Assembly (NCBI RefSeq): GCF_004522235.1
Contig: NZ_SDLT01000021.1
Span: 26,347-90,346, forward strand
Source: Amycolatopsis nivea
GTDB lineage: Bacteria > Actinomycetota > Actinomycetes > Mycobacteriales > Pseudonocardiaceae
DNA length: 64,000 nucleotides
Direction of reading: 5' to 3'
The notes under the pieces are model-generated. The model worked only from the letters and a program-made list of their open reading frames with translations, did no database searches and was not told the DNA's origin. The translations under genes and the position numbers were made by a program. Of this stretch, positions 25,102-34,064 are shown in pieces. Each line of letters begins with the position of its first letter. Positions within the stretch are counted from its first letter, which is position 1.

Positions 25102-26628
25102 ATGTCCACTGGGGAACTCAACCGGCGCAACCTGTTCCGGGCCGGAGGCGTCGTCGCGGCGGGGGCGGCGATGAGCATGGTGCCGGGCGTCTCGTTCGCG
25201 GCGCCCGCGCCCGGTGCCGGGCAGCAGACGAAGACCGTCACCGGCACCTTTCGGCCGGACGTGCCCGACTGGTACTACCTCCCGGTCGACGTGCCGCGCG
25301 GCGTGAAGCAGATCGACGTCGTCTACTCCTATGACAAGCCGTCGGTGCCCGCGGGGACGCGCGGAAATGCTTGCGACATCGGGATGTTCGGGCCGGAGGG
25401 GCACGAACTGGGCACCCGCCGCGGCTTCCGCGGCTGGTCCGGCGGCTTCCGCGACCGGTTCTCGATCAGTGCTGCCGAAGCAACTCCCGGGTACCTCGCC
25501 GGGCCGATCACGCCTGGCCGCTGGCACGTGATTCTCGGTCCGTACACGGTCGCGCCGCAGGGGCTGAACTACCGCGTCGACATCACGCTGACCTTCGGCC
25601 GCGACACCGCGAAGCCGTTCCAGCCGAACCCGGCGCCGGAGACCGCGCCCGCGCGCGACCGCGGCCGTTCCTGGTATCGCGGCGACTCCCACCTGCACAC
25701 CGTCCACTCCGACGGCAAGCGCACGCCCGAGCAACTGGTCGCGGATGCCCGCGCGGCCGGCCTGGACTTCATCGTGTCCACCGACCACAACACGTCCAGT
25801 TCGCAGCTGGTGTGGGGCAATTACGCCACCGACGACCTGCTGATCCTGAACGGCGAAGAGGTCACCACGCGGTCCGGGCACTGGCCCGCGATCGGCGTCC
25901 CGGCAGGCACGTGGATCGACTGGCGCTACCGCGCTTCCGACCCGCGCGACTTCCGCCGGTTCACCGACCAGGTCCACCGGGCGGGCGGTCTGGTCACGGC
26001 CGCGCACCCATTCGCGAATTGTTTCGGCTGCACCTACGAATTCGCGTACGAGATCGCCGACCTCGTCGAGGTCTGGAACGGCCCGTGGACCGCGGACGAC
26101 GAAGCGAGCGTCACGCACTGGGACGGTCTGCTGCGCGGCGGCCGGTGGATCCCGGCGATCGGCGATTCCGACGCGCACAACCCGGACCAGACCGTCGCGC
26201 TCCCGCACACGGTCGTCCAGGCGGACCGGCTGGGCCGGGCCGAACTGCTCGCCGGGCTCAAGGCAGGGCGTTCGTGGCTCGCCGAGTCGAAGGACGTGCA
26301 GCTCGACTTCTCCGTGTCCGGAGCGGGCCGCAGCGCAGGTATCGGCGGACGGCTCGTCGCGGGCATCGGCACGCCGATCGAGGTGCGCGCGGTCGTTCGG
26401 GGAGTTCCCGGCACGACCGTGACGTTCCTCGACCAGCTCGGCCCGGAGCACAGCGAGACCGTCCCGGAATCCGGCACCGCGACCGTCACGTGGACGACGT
26501 ACCCGCGCTACAGCCGCTGGGTCCGCGTCGAGGTGCGGCGTCCGTCGGGCGGTCCGAAGACGACCACGCCGAACGCCATGGTCGCCATGTCGAACCCGAT
26601 CTTCCTGGGCGCCGCCGACGCCGGCTGA
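25102..26628 (+). CDS. Tat-exported PHP-domain metallohydrolase (CehA/McbA family)
   Basis: A 508-residue secreted enzyme. The N-terminus has a twin-arginine signal (LNRRNLFRAGGVVAAG) with cleavage likely after VSFAAPA. A beta-rich domain of about 150 residues precedes a PHP phosphoesterase domain from about 192: RGDSHLHTVHSDGK, STDHNTSSS, LNGEEVTT, TAAHPFANC and GDSDAHN supply the metal-binding His/Asp set. CehA/McbA relatives hydrolyse carbaryl or phosphoesters; here the substrate is unknown, and phosphate scavenging outside the membrane is plausible. A short beta domain ends the protein. The ATG at 25102 follows GGAGG at 25091. Confidence 0.85.
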   Translation: MSTGELNRRNLFRAGGVVAAGAAMSMVPGVSFAAPAPGAGQQTKTVTGTFRPDVPDWYYLPVDVPRGVKQIDVVYSYDKPSVPAGTRGNACDIGMFGPEGHELGTRRGFRGWSGGFRDRFSISAAEATPGYLAGPITPGRWHVILGPYTVAPQGLNYRVDITLTFGRDTAKPFQPNPAPETAPARDRGRSWYRGDSHLHTVHSDGKRTPEQLVADARAAGLDFIVSTDHNTSSSQLVWGNYATDDLLILNGEEVTTRSGHWPAIGVPAGTWIDWRYRASDPRDFRRFTDQVHRAGGLVTAAHPFANCFGCTYEFAYEIADLVEVWNGPWTADDEASVTHWDGLLRGGRWIPAIGDSDAHNPDQTVALPHTVVQADRLGRAELLAGLKAGRSWLAESKDVQLDFSVSGAGRSAGIGGRLVAGIGTPIEVRAVVRGVPGTTVTFLDQLGPEHSETVPESGTATVTWTTYPRYSRWVRVEVRRPSGGPKTTTPNAMVAMSNPIFLGAADAG

Positions 26629-26707
26629 CCCGACCCGAGCGTCCCGCGACCCGGACGCCCGGGCAGACTGTGCACTTAAAGTGGGCAGTGGGGAAGGGCG
26701 GGCACGG

Positions 26708-27538
26708 GTGCGCGGGTGTGGCGTGCGAGCGGCGATCTTGGCGGTCGTCGTGGCGCTCGCGGCGGTGGTCGTCGTGGTGGTCATGTTCTCGAGCAGTGAC
26801 GAGGTGAAGACCCCTGGCTGCACGGTCGCGTTGCCGAAGGGGCCGAACGACGCTTCCGCGCCGCAGTACACGCTGCAACCGGAACCCATGAACAACGCCG
26901 CGATCATTGCCGCCGTCGGGATCAAGCAGGGGCTGCCCTCGCACGCGGTGACGGTCGCCCTCGCGACTGCCCTGCAAGAGTCGAAGCTCCGCAACCTGAG
27001 CGGCGGCGACCGGGATTCGATCGGCCTGTTCCAGCAGCGCCCGAGCCAAGGCTGGGGCACGCCCGACCAGCTCCAGGACCCGGTCTACTCGGCGACGGAG
27101 TTCTACAAGAAACTCGCGAAACTCGACAACTGGCAGACGATTCCGATCACCGAAGCGGCACAGGCGGTGCAGCGCTCCGGCGCTCCCGACGCGTACGCCC
27201 AGTGGGAAGACGAGGCCACCGCGCTGACCGGAGCGCTGACCGGCCAGTACCCCGCGGCGCTGACCTGCCGGAACCTCACGCTGAACCCGTCGGCGAACCT
27301 GGTGACCGTCGCGAACGCCGAACTCGGCACGGCGCGCTTGAGCGGCGCGCACCCGTCCGCGGAGGGCTGGCGGATCGCGAGCTGGCTCGTGGCCCGCGCG
27401 GCGAAGCTGGGCGTGGACCGGGTGAGCTTCGCCGGTCAGACGTGGACCGCGGAGGCCGGGGCGTGGGCTCCGGACGAGAAGGCGGGGCAGAATCTCTCGC
27501 TGCATCAGGCTCCGGCCGCGCCGCCCAGCTCAAGCTGA
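26708..27538 (+). CDS. Membrane-anchored lysozyme-fold protein
   Basis: A 276-residue protein with an N-terminal membrane anchor (AAILAVVVALAAVVVVVVMF, residues 8-27) and an extracellular domain. The segment from VTVALATALQESKLRNLSGGDRDS through IGLFQQRPSQGWGT has the Glu plus GLFQ layout of the transglycosylase/goose-lysozyme fold; the putative catalytic Glu is in LQESK. Similar actinobacterial proteins are mostly hypothetical. The GTG at 26708 is chosen because GGGGAAGGG ends 9 nt before it; a GTG at 26681 is in frame but has no such signal. Confidence 0.7.
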   Translation: MRGCGVRAAILAVVVALAAVVVVVVMFSSSDEVKTPGCTVALPKGPNDASAPQYTLQPEPMNNAAIIAAVGIKQGLPSHAVTVALATALQESKLRNLSGGDRDSIGLFQQRPSQGWGTPDQLQDPVYSATEFYKKLAKLDNWQTIPITEAAQAVQRSGAPDAYAQWEDEATALTGALTGQYPAALTCRNLTLNPSANLVTVANAELGTARLSGAHPSAEGWRIASWLVARAAKLGVDRVSFAGQTWTAEAGAWAPDEKAGQNLSLHQAPAAPPSSS

Positions 27539-27608
27539 TCGGGTGCGCTGACGGGCAAATTCGACGTGACCGTGGCGAGTTTGTCGCCGGGTCGTTCGGC
27601 TTCGAGCC

Positions 27609-28367
27609 TTATCCGTCCGCGGTCGCGAGGACTCTGCGCCTCAGATCGAAAGCGGACAGCACGTGGACGCCTTCGTCGTGGAGGGAGCGCAGGGCAGCGT
27701 CGTCGCCAGGGTCGAGCGCCGCAGCCGCTTCCCACATCGCGCGCTCCGCGGCCCGCCACTGCGGACGATCCCGGACCACAACGTTCGCGAAGCCCGCGCC
27801 GACGAGTCCGGCTTCGGTGTCGACTGCCCGGATTCGTGCCGAGACGCGCTCGTCCGCGCGGTCGACAGCCTCCCAGGTCGTCAGCGCGACGCGTCCGCCC
27901 GGACGGAGCACCCGGCGTATCTCGTCAAACGTCTCGGCGGTCGCCCGGAACTGGATCGCGTCGACGCACACGACCGCGTCGACCGACTCCGCTGGTAAGG
28001 CCGTGTCGGCAAGGTCGCCCACCTGGAACTCCGCGTCCACGGAATCGAACTGCCGAGCCAAGGTCCGAGCCTGCTCGATCGCCGCCCGCGAGAAGTCGAC
28101 ACCGATCAACCGCGCCCCGGTCCGGGATGCGATCTCGAGGCCGTATCCGCCGCGCCCGCACGCCAGGTCCAGCAGCCGGTCGCCGGGCGCGAGCCGCAGC
28201 GCCTCGACGACTTCCGCGATGCCGTCCCAGGAGAGCAGACTGCTCGACAGCAGCCGCGGCGGCAGGCCCAGATGCCGCTGGGGGATCTCGTCGCGGGCGG
28301 GGCTGTCCAGCATGTTCGAGTACCACTCGTCGAAGTCCTCCGCCGACGGTCCCGATCCGGAACTCAC
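27609..28367 (-). CDS. Class I SAM-dependent methyltransferase
   Basis: A 252-residue methyltransferase. It has motif I LLDLACGRGGYGLEIA, the acidic end of strand 2 in LIGVDFSRAAIE, motif II region QVGDLADTALP, VVCVDAIQF and the post-motif RVLRPGGRVALTTWE. The substrate is unknown. The GTG at 28367 follows AGGAGGA and gives the N-terminus VSSGSGPSAEDFDEWY. It lies 38 bp downstream of the protease gene on the same strand and may be co-transcribed. Confidence 0.85.
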   Translation of the reverse strand: MSSGSGPSAEDFDEWYSNMLDSPARDEIPQRHLGLPPRLLSSSLLSWDGIAEVVEALRLAPGDRLLDLACGRGGYGLEIASRTGARLIGVDFSRAAIEQARTLARQFDSVDAEFQVGDLADTALPAESVDAVVCVDAIQFRATAETFDEIRRVLRPGGRVALTTWEAVDRADERVSARIRAVDTEAGLVGAGFANVVVRDRPQWRAAERAMWEAAAALDPGDDAALRSLHDEGVHVLSAFDLRRRVLATADG

Positions 28368-28405
28368 CGCAGTCCTCCTGAGCCTGTTTTCCGTCGCTGT
28401 CCGGG

Positions 28406-29329
28406 TCAGCTGATCGCTGAGCGGTAAAGCTGGGCGATGTCGTCGTCGAAGTAGGCGCTGTAGGAGACGTCCGGGGTGGCGCCGCCGGTCTGGTAGCCGC
28501 CGATGGCACCGATGACGGTACCGGTTCCGGTGTTCGGGTCCTGGTTGATGACCCAGGGGCCGCCGCTGGTGCCGTCGGGGAAGCCGGGGCAGGCGACGCG
28601 TTGCTGGTAGGTGTCGGACTGGGTGGTGGTGCCCGTGCAGACGACCGGCTGTTCGGTGCCGTCCGGGTAGCCGGTGAGGGTGATCGTGTGCGAGAAGCCC
28701 TGGTTCGTGCCGAGCTGGTTGGCGCCGGTGAGGCTTTCGAGGCTCGCGGAACCGGGCTGGGCGACCTTGAGGAACGCGAAGTCGAGGTCCTGGTCGGACG
28801 AGGACTTCCACCCGTCGGCGACGACCGCGGCGGTGACCTGCCAGGTGCCGTACGGGGCGATGCCGTCGTGATAGCCGGGTTTGAAGGTGATGCCGGAGAC
28901 GTCGCCGCCGATGCAGTGCGCGGCGGTGAGGAGCAGGTCGCCGGTGGGGCTGTGCACCACGCTGGCCGAGCAGAAGTGGTTGCCGCCGGAGAACAACGCG
29001 CCGACTGCCGCGCTGGCCGTCGCGGTGCTGCTGGGGGAACTGTTCGTCCCTGGGCTGGAGGCATCGGCGGTTGCGGGGGCGCTGCTGGACGAGGTGCTTG
29101 TCCCGGCACCGGGGGCATCGGCGGTTGCTGAGGTGTTGCTGGAAGAGGTGCTCGTCCCCGTACCGCGGGAATCGCCGCCGGTCGCGACGGCCGGGGTGCC
29201 CGCGCCGCTCGGCTGGACGGCCTGGCCGGTGACGTCAGCGGTGTCGACGACGGCGTTGGCGCCGCCGGTCGCGACGATCGCGGCCGCCGCGCAGACGATC
29301 AGCGCTGTGCGGGAAACGTTGACTCTCAC
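28406..29329 (-). CDS. Secreted trypsin-like serine protease
   Basis: A 307-residue exported protease. The signal peptide is VSRTALIVCAAAAIVATGGANA. Residues about 45-108 are a Ser/Thr/Ala linker built from imperfect 18-residue repeats beginning GTSTSSS. The protease domain has the triad H138 (LTAAHC), D183 (DLDFAFL) and S255 (DGTSGGPW). A Cys pair brackets the active His. The GTG at 29327-29329 is weakly signalled. The linker repeat is visible in the DNA as about 54-bp units. Secretion and simple trypsin architecture suggest an extracellular degradative role. Confidence 0.85.
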   Translation of the reverse strand: MRVNVSRTALIVCAAAAIVATGGANAVVDTADVTGQAVQPSGAGTPAVATGGDSRGTGTSTSSSNTSATADAPGAGTSTSSSSAPATADASSPGTNSSPSSTATASAAVGALFSGGNHFCSASVVHSPTGDLLLTAAHCIGGDVSGITFKPGYHDGIAPYGTWQVTAAVVADGWKSSSDQDLDFAFLKVAQPGSASLESLTGANQLGTNQGFSHTITLTGYPDGTEQPVVCTGTTTQSDTYQQRVACPGFPDGTSGGPWVINQDPNTGTGTVIGAIGGYQTGGATPDVSYSAYFDDDIAQLYRSAIS

Positions 29330-30144
29330 GCTTCAAGATGACCATGCCGACGCTCGCCGGGCATCCTGTGCGGCCGGATGCACAGCAACCTCACAGCGCT
29401 CGCACATCCGCTCACAGCAGGGGGATTTCGGGTCGGGGGAGGCCGGGATTTTCCACCCTCGCGGGGGTGGTGCGCGGGGGGTTGGCGAGCGCTGGGAGGT
29501 GCCTTCTCGACACCCGCATCGGTGTCGGGTGCGGCATGAACGGCCAGCTTGGTGGGCTGGCGGGTCATGTGGTCAGCGCCGCGGGATGTGGCCTGGTTGA
29601 GGTTGGGGTTGCCCGGGTTCGTGGGGTGATCGGCGAGTTTGGTGGTCTGGCGGTCATGCGGGCAGCGCCGCGGGTTGCGGCCTGGCTGTGGTTGGGGTTG
29701 CCCGGGTTCGTGGGGTGATCGGCGAGTTTGGTGGTCTGGCGGTCATGCGGGCAGCGCCGCGGGATGTGGCCTGGCTGTGGTTGGGGATGCCCGGGTTCGC
29801 GGGGTGACCGGCCAGTCTGGTGGGCTGGCAGGTCATACAGGCTGTATGCGGCGGTACCGGCGGGCGCGCTGCCCTCGGCCCCGGGCGACCGGCCAGCCTG
29901 GGGGACTGGCCGGTCACCTGCTGGGCAGGCAGCCTGCGGGACGGCCGCATGGTCGAGCCCGTGCGGTCTCCGGTCACCCACTCGATTTGCGTCGAGTCGG
30001 CGGCTGTTGCCGGTCCGGGCGTTGGCCACCGGCCGGACCGGCAACAGCGTGCCCACGACTTCGATCTGACGAAGTCGGGCGCCTACCTAGGCGACACCGC
30101 CTCCGAGCCGAAGCGGGTTACTCGCGTGCCGCGGATCGGCATGG
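29330..30144. other. 815-bp gap with hairpin repeat array
   Basis: No supported gene. Bases about 29537-29840 are 89-bp tandem repeats and 29543-29915 carry five related hairpins (separate entry). The remainder, 29920-30144, shows no recognisable element. Frames across the repeats give Arg/Pro/Thr-rich low-complexity peptides and are rejected. Confidence 0.7.
29543..29915. repeat. 89-bp tandem repeats carrying five related hairpins
   Basis: The anchor GCGGGATGTGGCCTGG or a variant occurs at 29581, 29670 and 29759 (period 89). Each unit contains a dyad. The best are TGACCGGCCAG (29805-29815) with 29825-29835 (10 of 11 paired) and GACCGGCCAG (29887-29896) with CTGGCCGGTC (29906-29915), which is perfect; both have 9-nt loops. 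Earlier copies, near 29543, 29629 and 29718, are shorter or decayed. Stem-loops reiterated this way resemble REP-type elements, or tandem terminators of the secreted-protease promoter side. Confidence 0.75.
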
Positions 30145-30624
30145 TCACTCACCCGCCGGCGGGGTGTGGGTGACCAGCAGGGTCACGCCTGCTTCTCCGT
30201 CGCAGTCGACCATGACTGGGCCTACTCCGTTGCCGATCTTCGTCGTGAGTTTCGCTGTTGCCTTGAAGGCGTCCGGGTTCGGGTCGACGATCTTGAGGTC
30301 CTTGAGGATCTGGTGGCCTGGGTAGCCGCCGATCACCTTCTTCAGGCCCTTTCCTCCGCCGCAGTTGCCGGTGATCGTGACTTCTCCGCCGGGAGCGGCG
30401 GGGTTCGGGTCGACCTTCACGGTTGCCCGGGCGCCCTCCGGCGGCTGTTCGGCGGCGGGCGGCTGGGCGACAGCGGCAGGCGCGGCAGCAGCGACAGGCG
30501 CGGCTGGATGATCGCTGGTGGCGGCCGCCGCGACGCCGATCGTGCCGCCTGCGATGACGGCTGCGGCCAGTGCCGTGCCTGCGACAAGGCGGCCGTGGCG
30601 CAGGATGGAAGACTTCGCTGACAT
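30145..30624 (-). CDS. Small secreted protein, hypothetical
   Basis: A 159-residue exported protein. It has a signal peptide (RLVAGTALAAAVIAGGTIGVAAAA), an Ala/Pro spacer, then about 90 residues of a beta-rich domain (ATVKVDPNPAAPGGEVTITGNCGGG ending in VMVDCDGEAGVTLLVTH). Two Cys residues could form one disulfide. The pattern is that of an immunoglobulin-like secreted domain, but no family is recognised. The ATG at 30624 follows GGAGGG; an upstream ATG at 30660 would lie inside a palindrome and is rejected. Confidence 0.7.
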   Translation of the reverse strand: MSAKSSILRHGRLVAGTALAAAVIAGGTIGVAAAATSDHPAAPVAAAAPAAVAQPPAAEQPPEGARATVKVDPNPAAPGGEVTITGNCGGGKGLKKVIGGYPGHQILKDLKIVDPNPDAFKATAKLTTKIGNGVGPVMVDCDGEAGVTLLVTHTPPAGE

Positions 30625-30643
30625 TCGGGTTCCCTCCCTCGGT

Positions 30644-30660
30644 GTGTCCATTGAGGACAC
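30644..30660. promoter_or_regulatory. Inverted repeat upstream of the secreted-protein gene
   Basis: GTGTCC-ATTGA-GGACAC, a perfect 6-bp dyad, lies 19 bp before the secreted-protein start in the divergent region with the GntR gene (start 30806). It could be an operator or an mRNA leader hairpin. Confidence 0.4.
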
Positions 30661-30805
30661 TGCGGTTCACCCCGGGCTGTGGGGTTCGTCCGGGTAGTCG
30701 CCGCGACCCCCTCCGCAGGTTCTCTCGGGCGCGAAAAGTGACGGGGGTCACATCGGTGGGGAAAGGCTACGATAGCGGGAAATCCAACGCTGGCGGGGAG
30801 TTTTC

Positions 30806-31477
30806 GTGACAGTGGCCGGAGAAGCGCGCGAACGGCTGAGTCCGCGGGTCGCCAAGCAGGTGCGCGACCTGATCCTGACCGGCGCGGTCCGCGGCGGCGA
30901 GCGGCTGCGCACCGAGCACCTCGCGGAGCGGCTCGGCGTCAGCGCGACCCCGGTGCGCGAGGCGTTGATGGCGCTCGCGGGCGAGGGCATGGTGGATTTC
31001 CGTCCAGGGCGCGGATTCCGGGTGATCCCGGTGACGCGCCGGGACGTCGTCGACGTGTACGCGATGCAGGCCTACGTCTCCGGCGAGCTCGCCGCGCGGG
31101 CGGCGGAAGCGTTCGATCCGGCGGGGCTGGCGCGGCTGGACGACCTCCAGCGCGAGATCGAGAAAACCGTGCGCGAAGGCGACCTCGACGCGACCGAGCG
31201 GGCCGATTTCGCGTTGCACCGCATGGTGAATCACGCGGCTGCCGCGCCGAAGTTCACGTGGATGCTGTCGTTGACCCTCCGGTACGTGCCGTTCTCGGCG
31301 TACGCGGACATTCCCGGCTGGCCGCTGCTCGCGCGCGACGACCACGATCGGGTGCTCGCCGCATTGAACGAGCGCAAGCCGGAGGCGGCGCGGGAGGCGA
31401 TGGCGGCGCACATCCGCGAGGCGGGGGACCTGCTGGTCGACTTCCTCGCGGCGCAGGGCGTGCTTGCGGCGCACTAG
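30806..31477 (+). CDS. GntR-family (FCD/FadR-type) regulator
   Basis: A 223-residue repressor-type protein. The winged HTH covers residues 12-75 (LRTEHLAERLGVSATPVREALMAL). The C-terminal FCD effector domain has the metal/ligand pattern DFALHRMVNH, DDHDRVLAAL and AAHIREAG. FCD proteins sense carboxylic-acid metabolites. The GTG at 30806 follows GGGGAG. It precedes an aldehyde and an alcohol dehydrogenase on the same strand (62-bp gap containing a palindrome), so it probably controls them. Confidence 0.85.
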   Translation: MTVAGEARERLSPRVAKQVRDLILTGAVRGGERLRTEHLAERLGVSATPVREALMALAGEGMVDFRPGRGFRVIPVTRRDVVDVYAMQAYVSGELAARAAEAFDPAGLARLDDLQREIEKTVREGDLDATERADFALHRMVNHAAAAPKFTWMLSLTLRYVPFSAYADIPGWPLLARDDHDRVLAALNERKPEAAREAMAAHIREAGDLLVDFLAAQGVLAAH

Positions 31478-31491
31478 ACAGCCGGAGCGTT

Positions 31492-31501
31492 TTCTATAGA
31501 A
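31492..31501. promoter_or_regulatory. Palindromic candidate GntR operator before the dehydrogenase pair
   Basis: TTCTATAGAA, a perfect AT-rich dyad inside GC-rich DNA, lies in the 62-bp gap between the GntR stop and the aldehyde dehydrogenase start. Its half-site also resembles a -10 box, so binding here would block transcription. Confidence 0.55.
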
Positions 31502-31539
31502 TCCGGCCCGAGGGCAGAACCCAGGGCGAAGGAGACTCG

Positions 31540-32952
31540 GTGGCTGAGCGCGACGTGCTGTACATCGGCGGAGAATGGGTCCGCTCGGACGGCGGAGCTT
31601 CGATCCCGGTGGAAAACCCGGCCACCGAGCAGGTCCAGGCGCGCATTCCGGAGGGCACGGCCGCGGACGTCGACCGGGCGGTCCGGGCGGCACGCGAGGC
31701 GTTCCCGGCGTGGGCGGAGACCAGCCGGGCCGCCCGCCGCGAACTGCTGCGGAAGCTGCACGACGGCCTTGCCAAGCGGGCGGAAGAGATCGGCGAAACG
31801 ATCGCGAAGGACGTCGGCACGCCGTTGCGGATCGCGACCCGGATCCAGGCCGCGCTGCCGCAGACTGACGTGCAGACGTACGTCGACCTGCTCGGCCAGG
31901 ACGAGCCGGAGGAGAAGGTCGGCAATTCGCTGATCGTGCGCGAACCGGCGGGCGTGGTCGCGGCCATCACGCCGTGGAACTATCCGCTGCACCAGATCAC
32001 CTGCAAGATCGCGCCCGCGCTGGCGGCGGGCTGCACGGTCGTGGTGAAGCCGAGCGAGGTCGCGCCGTTGAGCGCCTACCAGCTCTTCGACGCCATTCAC
32101 GAGGCCGGTTTCCCGCCCGGCGTGGTCAATCTGGTCACCGGGTACGGGCCGCAGGTCGGCGAGGCGCTCGCGACGCATCCGGAGGTCGACGTCGTGTCGT
32201 TCACCGGTTCGGTGCGCGCCGGCACCCGGGTCGCCGAGCTCGCGGCGCGCACGGTCAAGCGCGTGACGCTGGAGCTGGGCGGCAAGTCCGCCAACGTGAT
32301 CCTCGACGACGCGGACCTGGCGACGGCGGTGAAGGTCGGCGTCTCCAACGCGTTCCTCAACGGCGGCCAGACCTGCACGGCGTGGACGCGCATGCTCGTC
32401 CCGCGCGAGAAGCACGACGAAGCGGCGGCGCTCGCGAAGACGTTCGCCGAAGGGTTCACGACCGGCGATCCGCTGGACCCCAAGACAAAGCTCGGCCCGC
32501 TGGTGAGCGCGGCGCAGCGCGACCGCGTGCGCGGTTACATCGAAAAGGGCATTGCCGAGGGCGCGACTCTGGTGACGGGCGGCATCGAAGCTCCTGCGGA
32601 CACAGGCTACTTCGTCGCACCGACAGTTTTCGCGGGCGTCGACCCGGATTCCACGATCGCGCAGGAAGAAATCTTCGGCCCGGTGCTGTCGATCATCCCG
32701 TTCGACGACGAGGAAGACGCGCTGCGGATCGCGAACAACTCCCGCTACGGCCTGCACGGCGCGGTGTGGTCGGCCGACCAGGACCGGGCGCTGGCCTTCG
32801 CGCGCAAGGTCCGGACCGGGCAGATCGACGTGAACGGCGGGGCCTTCAACCCGCTCGCCCCGTTCGGCGGCTACAAGCAGTCCGGGCTCGGCCGCGAAAT
32901 GGGCCGCGCCGCGCTCGACGAGTTCACCGAACTCAAGTCCATCCAGCTCTAG
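31540..32952 (+). CDS. Aldehyde dehydrogenase
   Basis: A 470-residue NAD(P)-dependent aldehyde dehydrogenase of the classical (ALDH1/betaine-aldehyde-like) type. It has TPWNYPLHQITCKIAPALAA (about 149-168), the general-base Glu E245 in LELGGKSAN, nucleophile C279 in NGGQTCTA and EEIFGPVLSI. The GTG at 31540 follows AAGGAGA. It is 25 bp from the downstream alcohol dehydrogenase, so alcohol is probably oxidised to aldehyde and then acid by the pair under the GntR regulator; the substrate is not known. Confidence 0.88.
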   Translation: MAERDVLYIGGEWVRSDGGASIPVENPATEQVQARIPEGTAADVDRAVRAAREAFPAWAETSRAARRELLRKLHDGLAKRAEEIGETIAKDVGTPLRIATRIQAALPQTDVQTYVDLLGQDEPEEKVGNSLIVREPAGVVAAITPWNYPLHQITCKIAPALAAGCTVVVKPSEVAPLSAYQLFDAIHEAGFPPGVVNLVTGYGPQVGEALATHPEVDVVSFTGSVRAGTRVAELAARTVKRVTLELGGKSANVILDDADLATAVKVGVSNAFLNGGQTCTAWTRMLVPREKHDEAAALAKTFAEGFTTGDPLDPKTKLGPLVSAAQRDRVRGYIEKGIAEGATLVTGGIEAPADTGYFVAPTVFAGVDPDSTIAQEEIFGPVLSIIPFDDEEDALRIANNSRYGLHGAVWSADQDRALAFARKVRTGQIDVNGGAFNPLAPFGGYKQSGLGREMGRAALDEFTELKSIQL

Positions 32953-32977
32953 TCCCGGCTTTCAAGGAGAAGACATC

Positions 32978-34060
32978 GTGGTCAAAGCCGTGGTCGTGCG
33001 CGAGCAGGGCGGGCGTCCGGAAGTCTGCGACATCGTGCTGCCGCCGGTCGGTCCGGAGGACGTGCGGGTGCGGGTCGCGGCCGCTGGCGTGTGCCATTCC
33101 GATCTGTCCATGGTGGACGGAACGCTGCGTCCGCAATACCCGTTCGTGCCGGGACATGAGGCGTCCGGCGTCGTGGCGGAGGTCGGCAGCGACGTCACGC
33201 ACGTGCGGCCGGGGGACCGGGTGGTGCTCAACTGGGCCGCCGCGTGCCGGGAATGCTGGTTCTGCCAGGCCGGGGAGCCCTGGTTGTGTTCCGCGATCGA
33301 GGGTGTCACCACATTGCCGCGTGGGGAGCTGGACGGCCAGCCGCTCAACGTCTTGCTCGGCGTCGGCGGGTTCGCGGAGGAAACCGTGCTGCCGGGGCAC
33401 TCCGTCGTGCCGCTGCCGGACGGCGTGCCGCTCGACCTGGCCGCGCTGATGGGCTGCGCAGCGCTCACCGGGGTCGGCGCGGTGCGCAACACCGCGAAGG
33501 TCCGAAAAGGACAGAGCGTGCTCGTGCTCGGGCTCGGCGGGATCGGGCTGTGCGTGGTGCTCGGGGCGAAACTCGCGGGTGCCGGGCAGATCATCGCGGC
33601 CGATCTGTCGCCGGAGAAGGAAGCGCTCGCCCGCGCGGCCGGTGCGACGGATTTCCTGGTGAGCGACGACAAACTCGCCAAACAGGTGCGCGGGCTGACC
33701 GAGGGGCGCGGTGCGGACTACGCCTTCGAATGCGTCGGCGCGGCGGCCACGATCCGCGCCGCGTGGAGTTCGGTGCGCCGCGGCGGGCACTGCACGGTGG
33801 TCGGGGTCGGGCGGAAAGACCAGCAGGTCGTGCTGAACCCGCTGGAGATCTTCCACTTCGCCCGCACGCTCACCAGCACCGTCTACGGCGCTTCCGACCC
33901 GGATCGCGACATCCCGGTGCTCGCCGACGAGGTCCGCTCCGGTGCGCTGGACCTGGAAACCCTGGTGACGCACCGGATTTCGCTCGACGAGGTAGGCGAC
34001 GCGTTCGACCGGATGCGGCGCGGGGAGGGCGCCCGGTCGCTGATCCGGATCGGGGACTGA
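32978..34060 (+). CDS. Zinc-dependent alcohol dehydrogenase
   Basis: A 360-residue medium-chain alcohol dehydrogenase of the class III-like group. The catalytic zinc region has C39 (GVCHSDL) and H60-E61 (GHEASG). The four structural-zinc cysteines C90, C93, C96 and C104 are all present in CRECWFCQAGEPWLC. The NAD Rossmann motif is LGLGGIGLCVVLGAKLAG. The GTG at 32978 follows AAGGAGA. It is co-oriented with the aldehyde dehydrogenase. Its stop is 4 bp from the stop of the converging GNAT gene, leaving no room for a separate terminator. Confidence 0.88.
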   Translation: MVKAVVVREQGGRPEVCDIVLPPVGPEDVRVRVAAAGVCHSDLSMVDGTLRPQYPFVPGHEASGVVAEVGSDVTHVRPGDRVVLNWAAACRECWFCQAGEPWLCSAIEGVTTLPRGELDGQPLNVLLGVGGFAEETVLPGHSVVPLPDGVPLDLAALMGCAALTGVGAVRNTAKVRKGQSVLVLGLGGIGLCVVLGAKLAGAGQIIAADLSPEKEALARAAGATDFLVSDDKLAKQVRGLTEGRGADYAFECVGAAATIRAAWSSVRRGGHCTVVGVGRKDQQVVLNPLEIFHFARTLTSTVYGASDPDRDIPVLADEVRSGALDLETLVTHRISLDEVGDAFDRMRRGEGARSLIRIGD

Positions 34061-34064
34061 GCCG

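Noticed and set aside
24258..25247. Minus-strand frame through the G/T-rich repeats (329 codons)
   Set aside because: It translates to repetitive Arg/Pro/His/Thr peptide and runs into the start of the PHP gene. There is no Shine-Dalgarno or domain.
29565..30056. Minus-strand frame across the hairpin repeats (163 codons)
   Set aside because: The peptide simply mirrors the 89-bp DNA repeat, with no signal peptide or recognisable fold.
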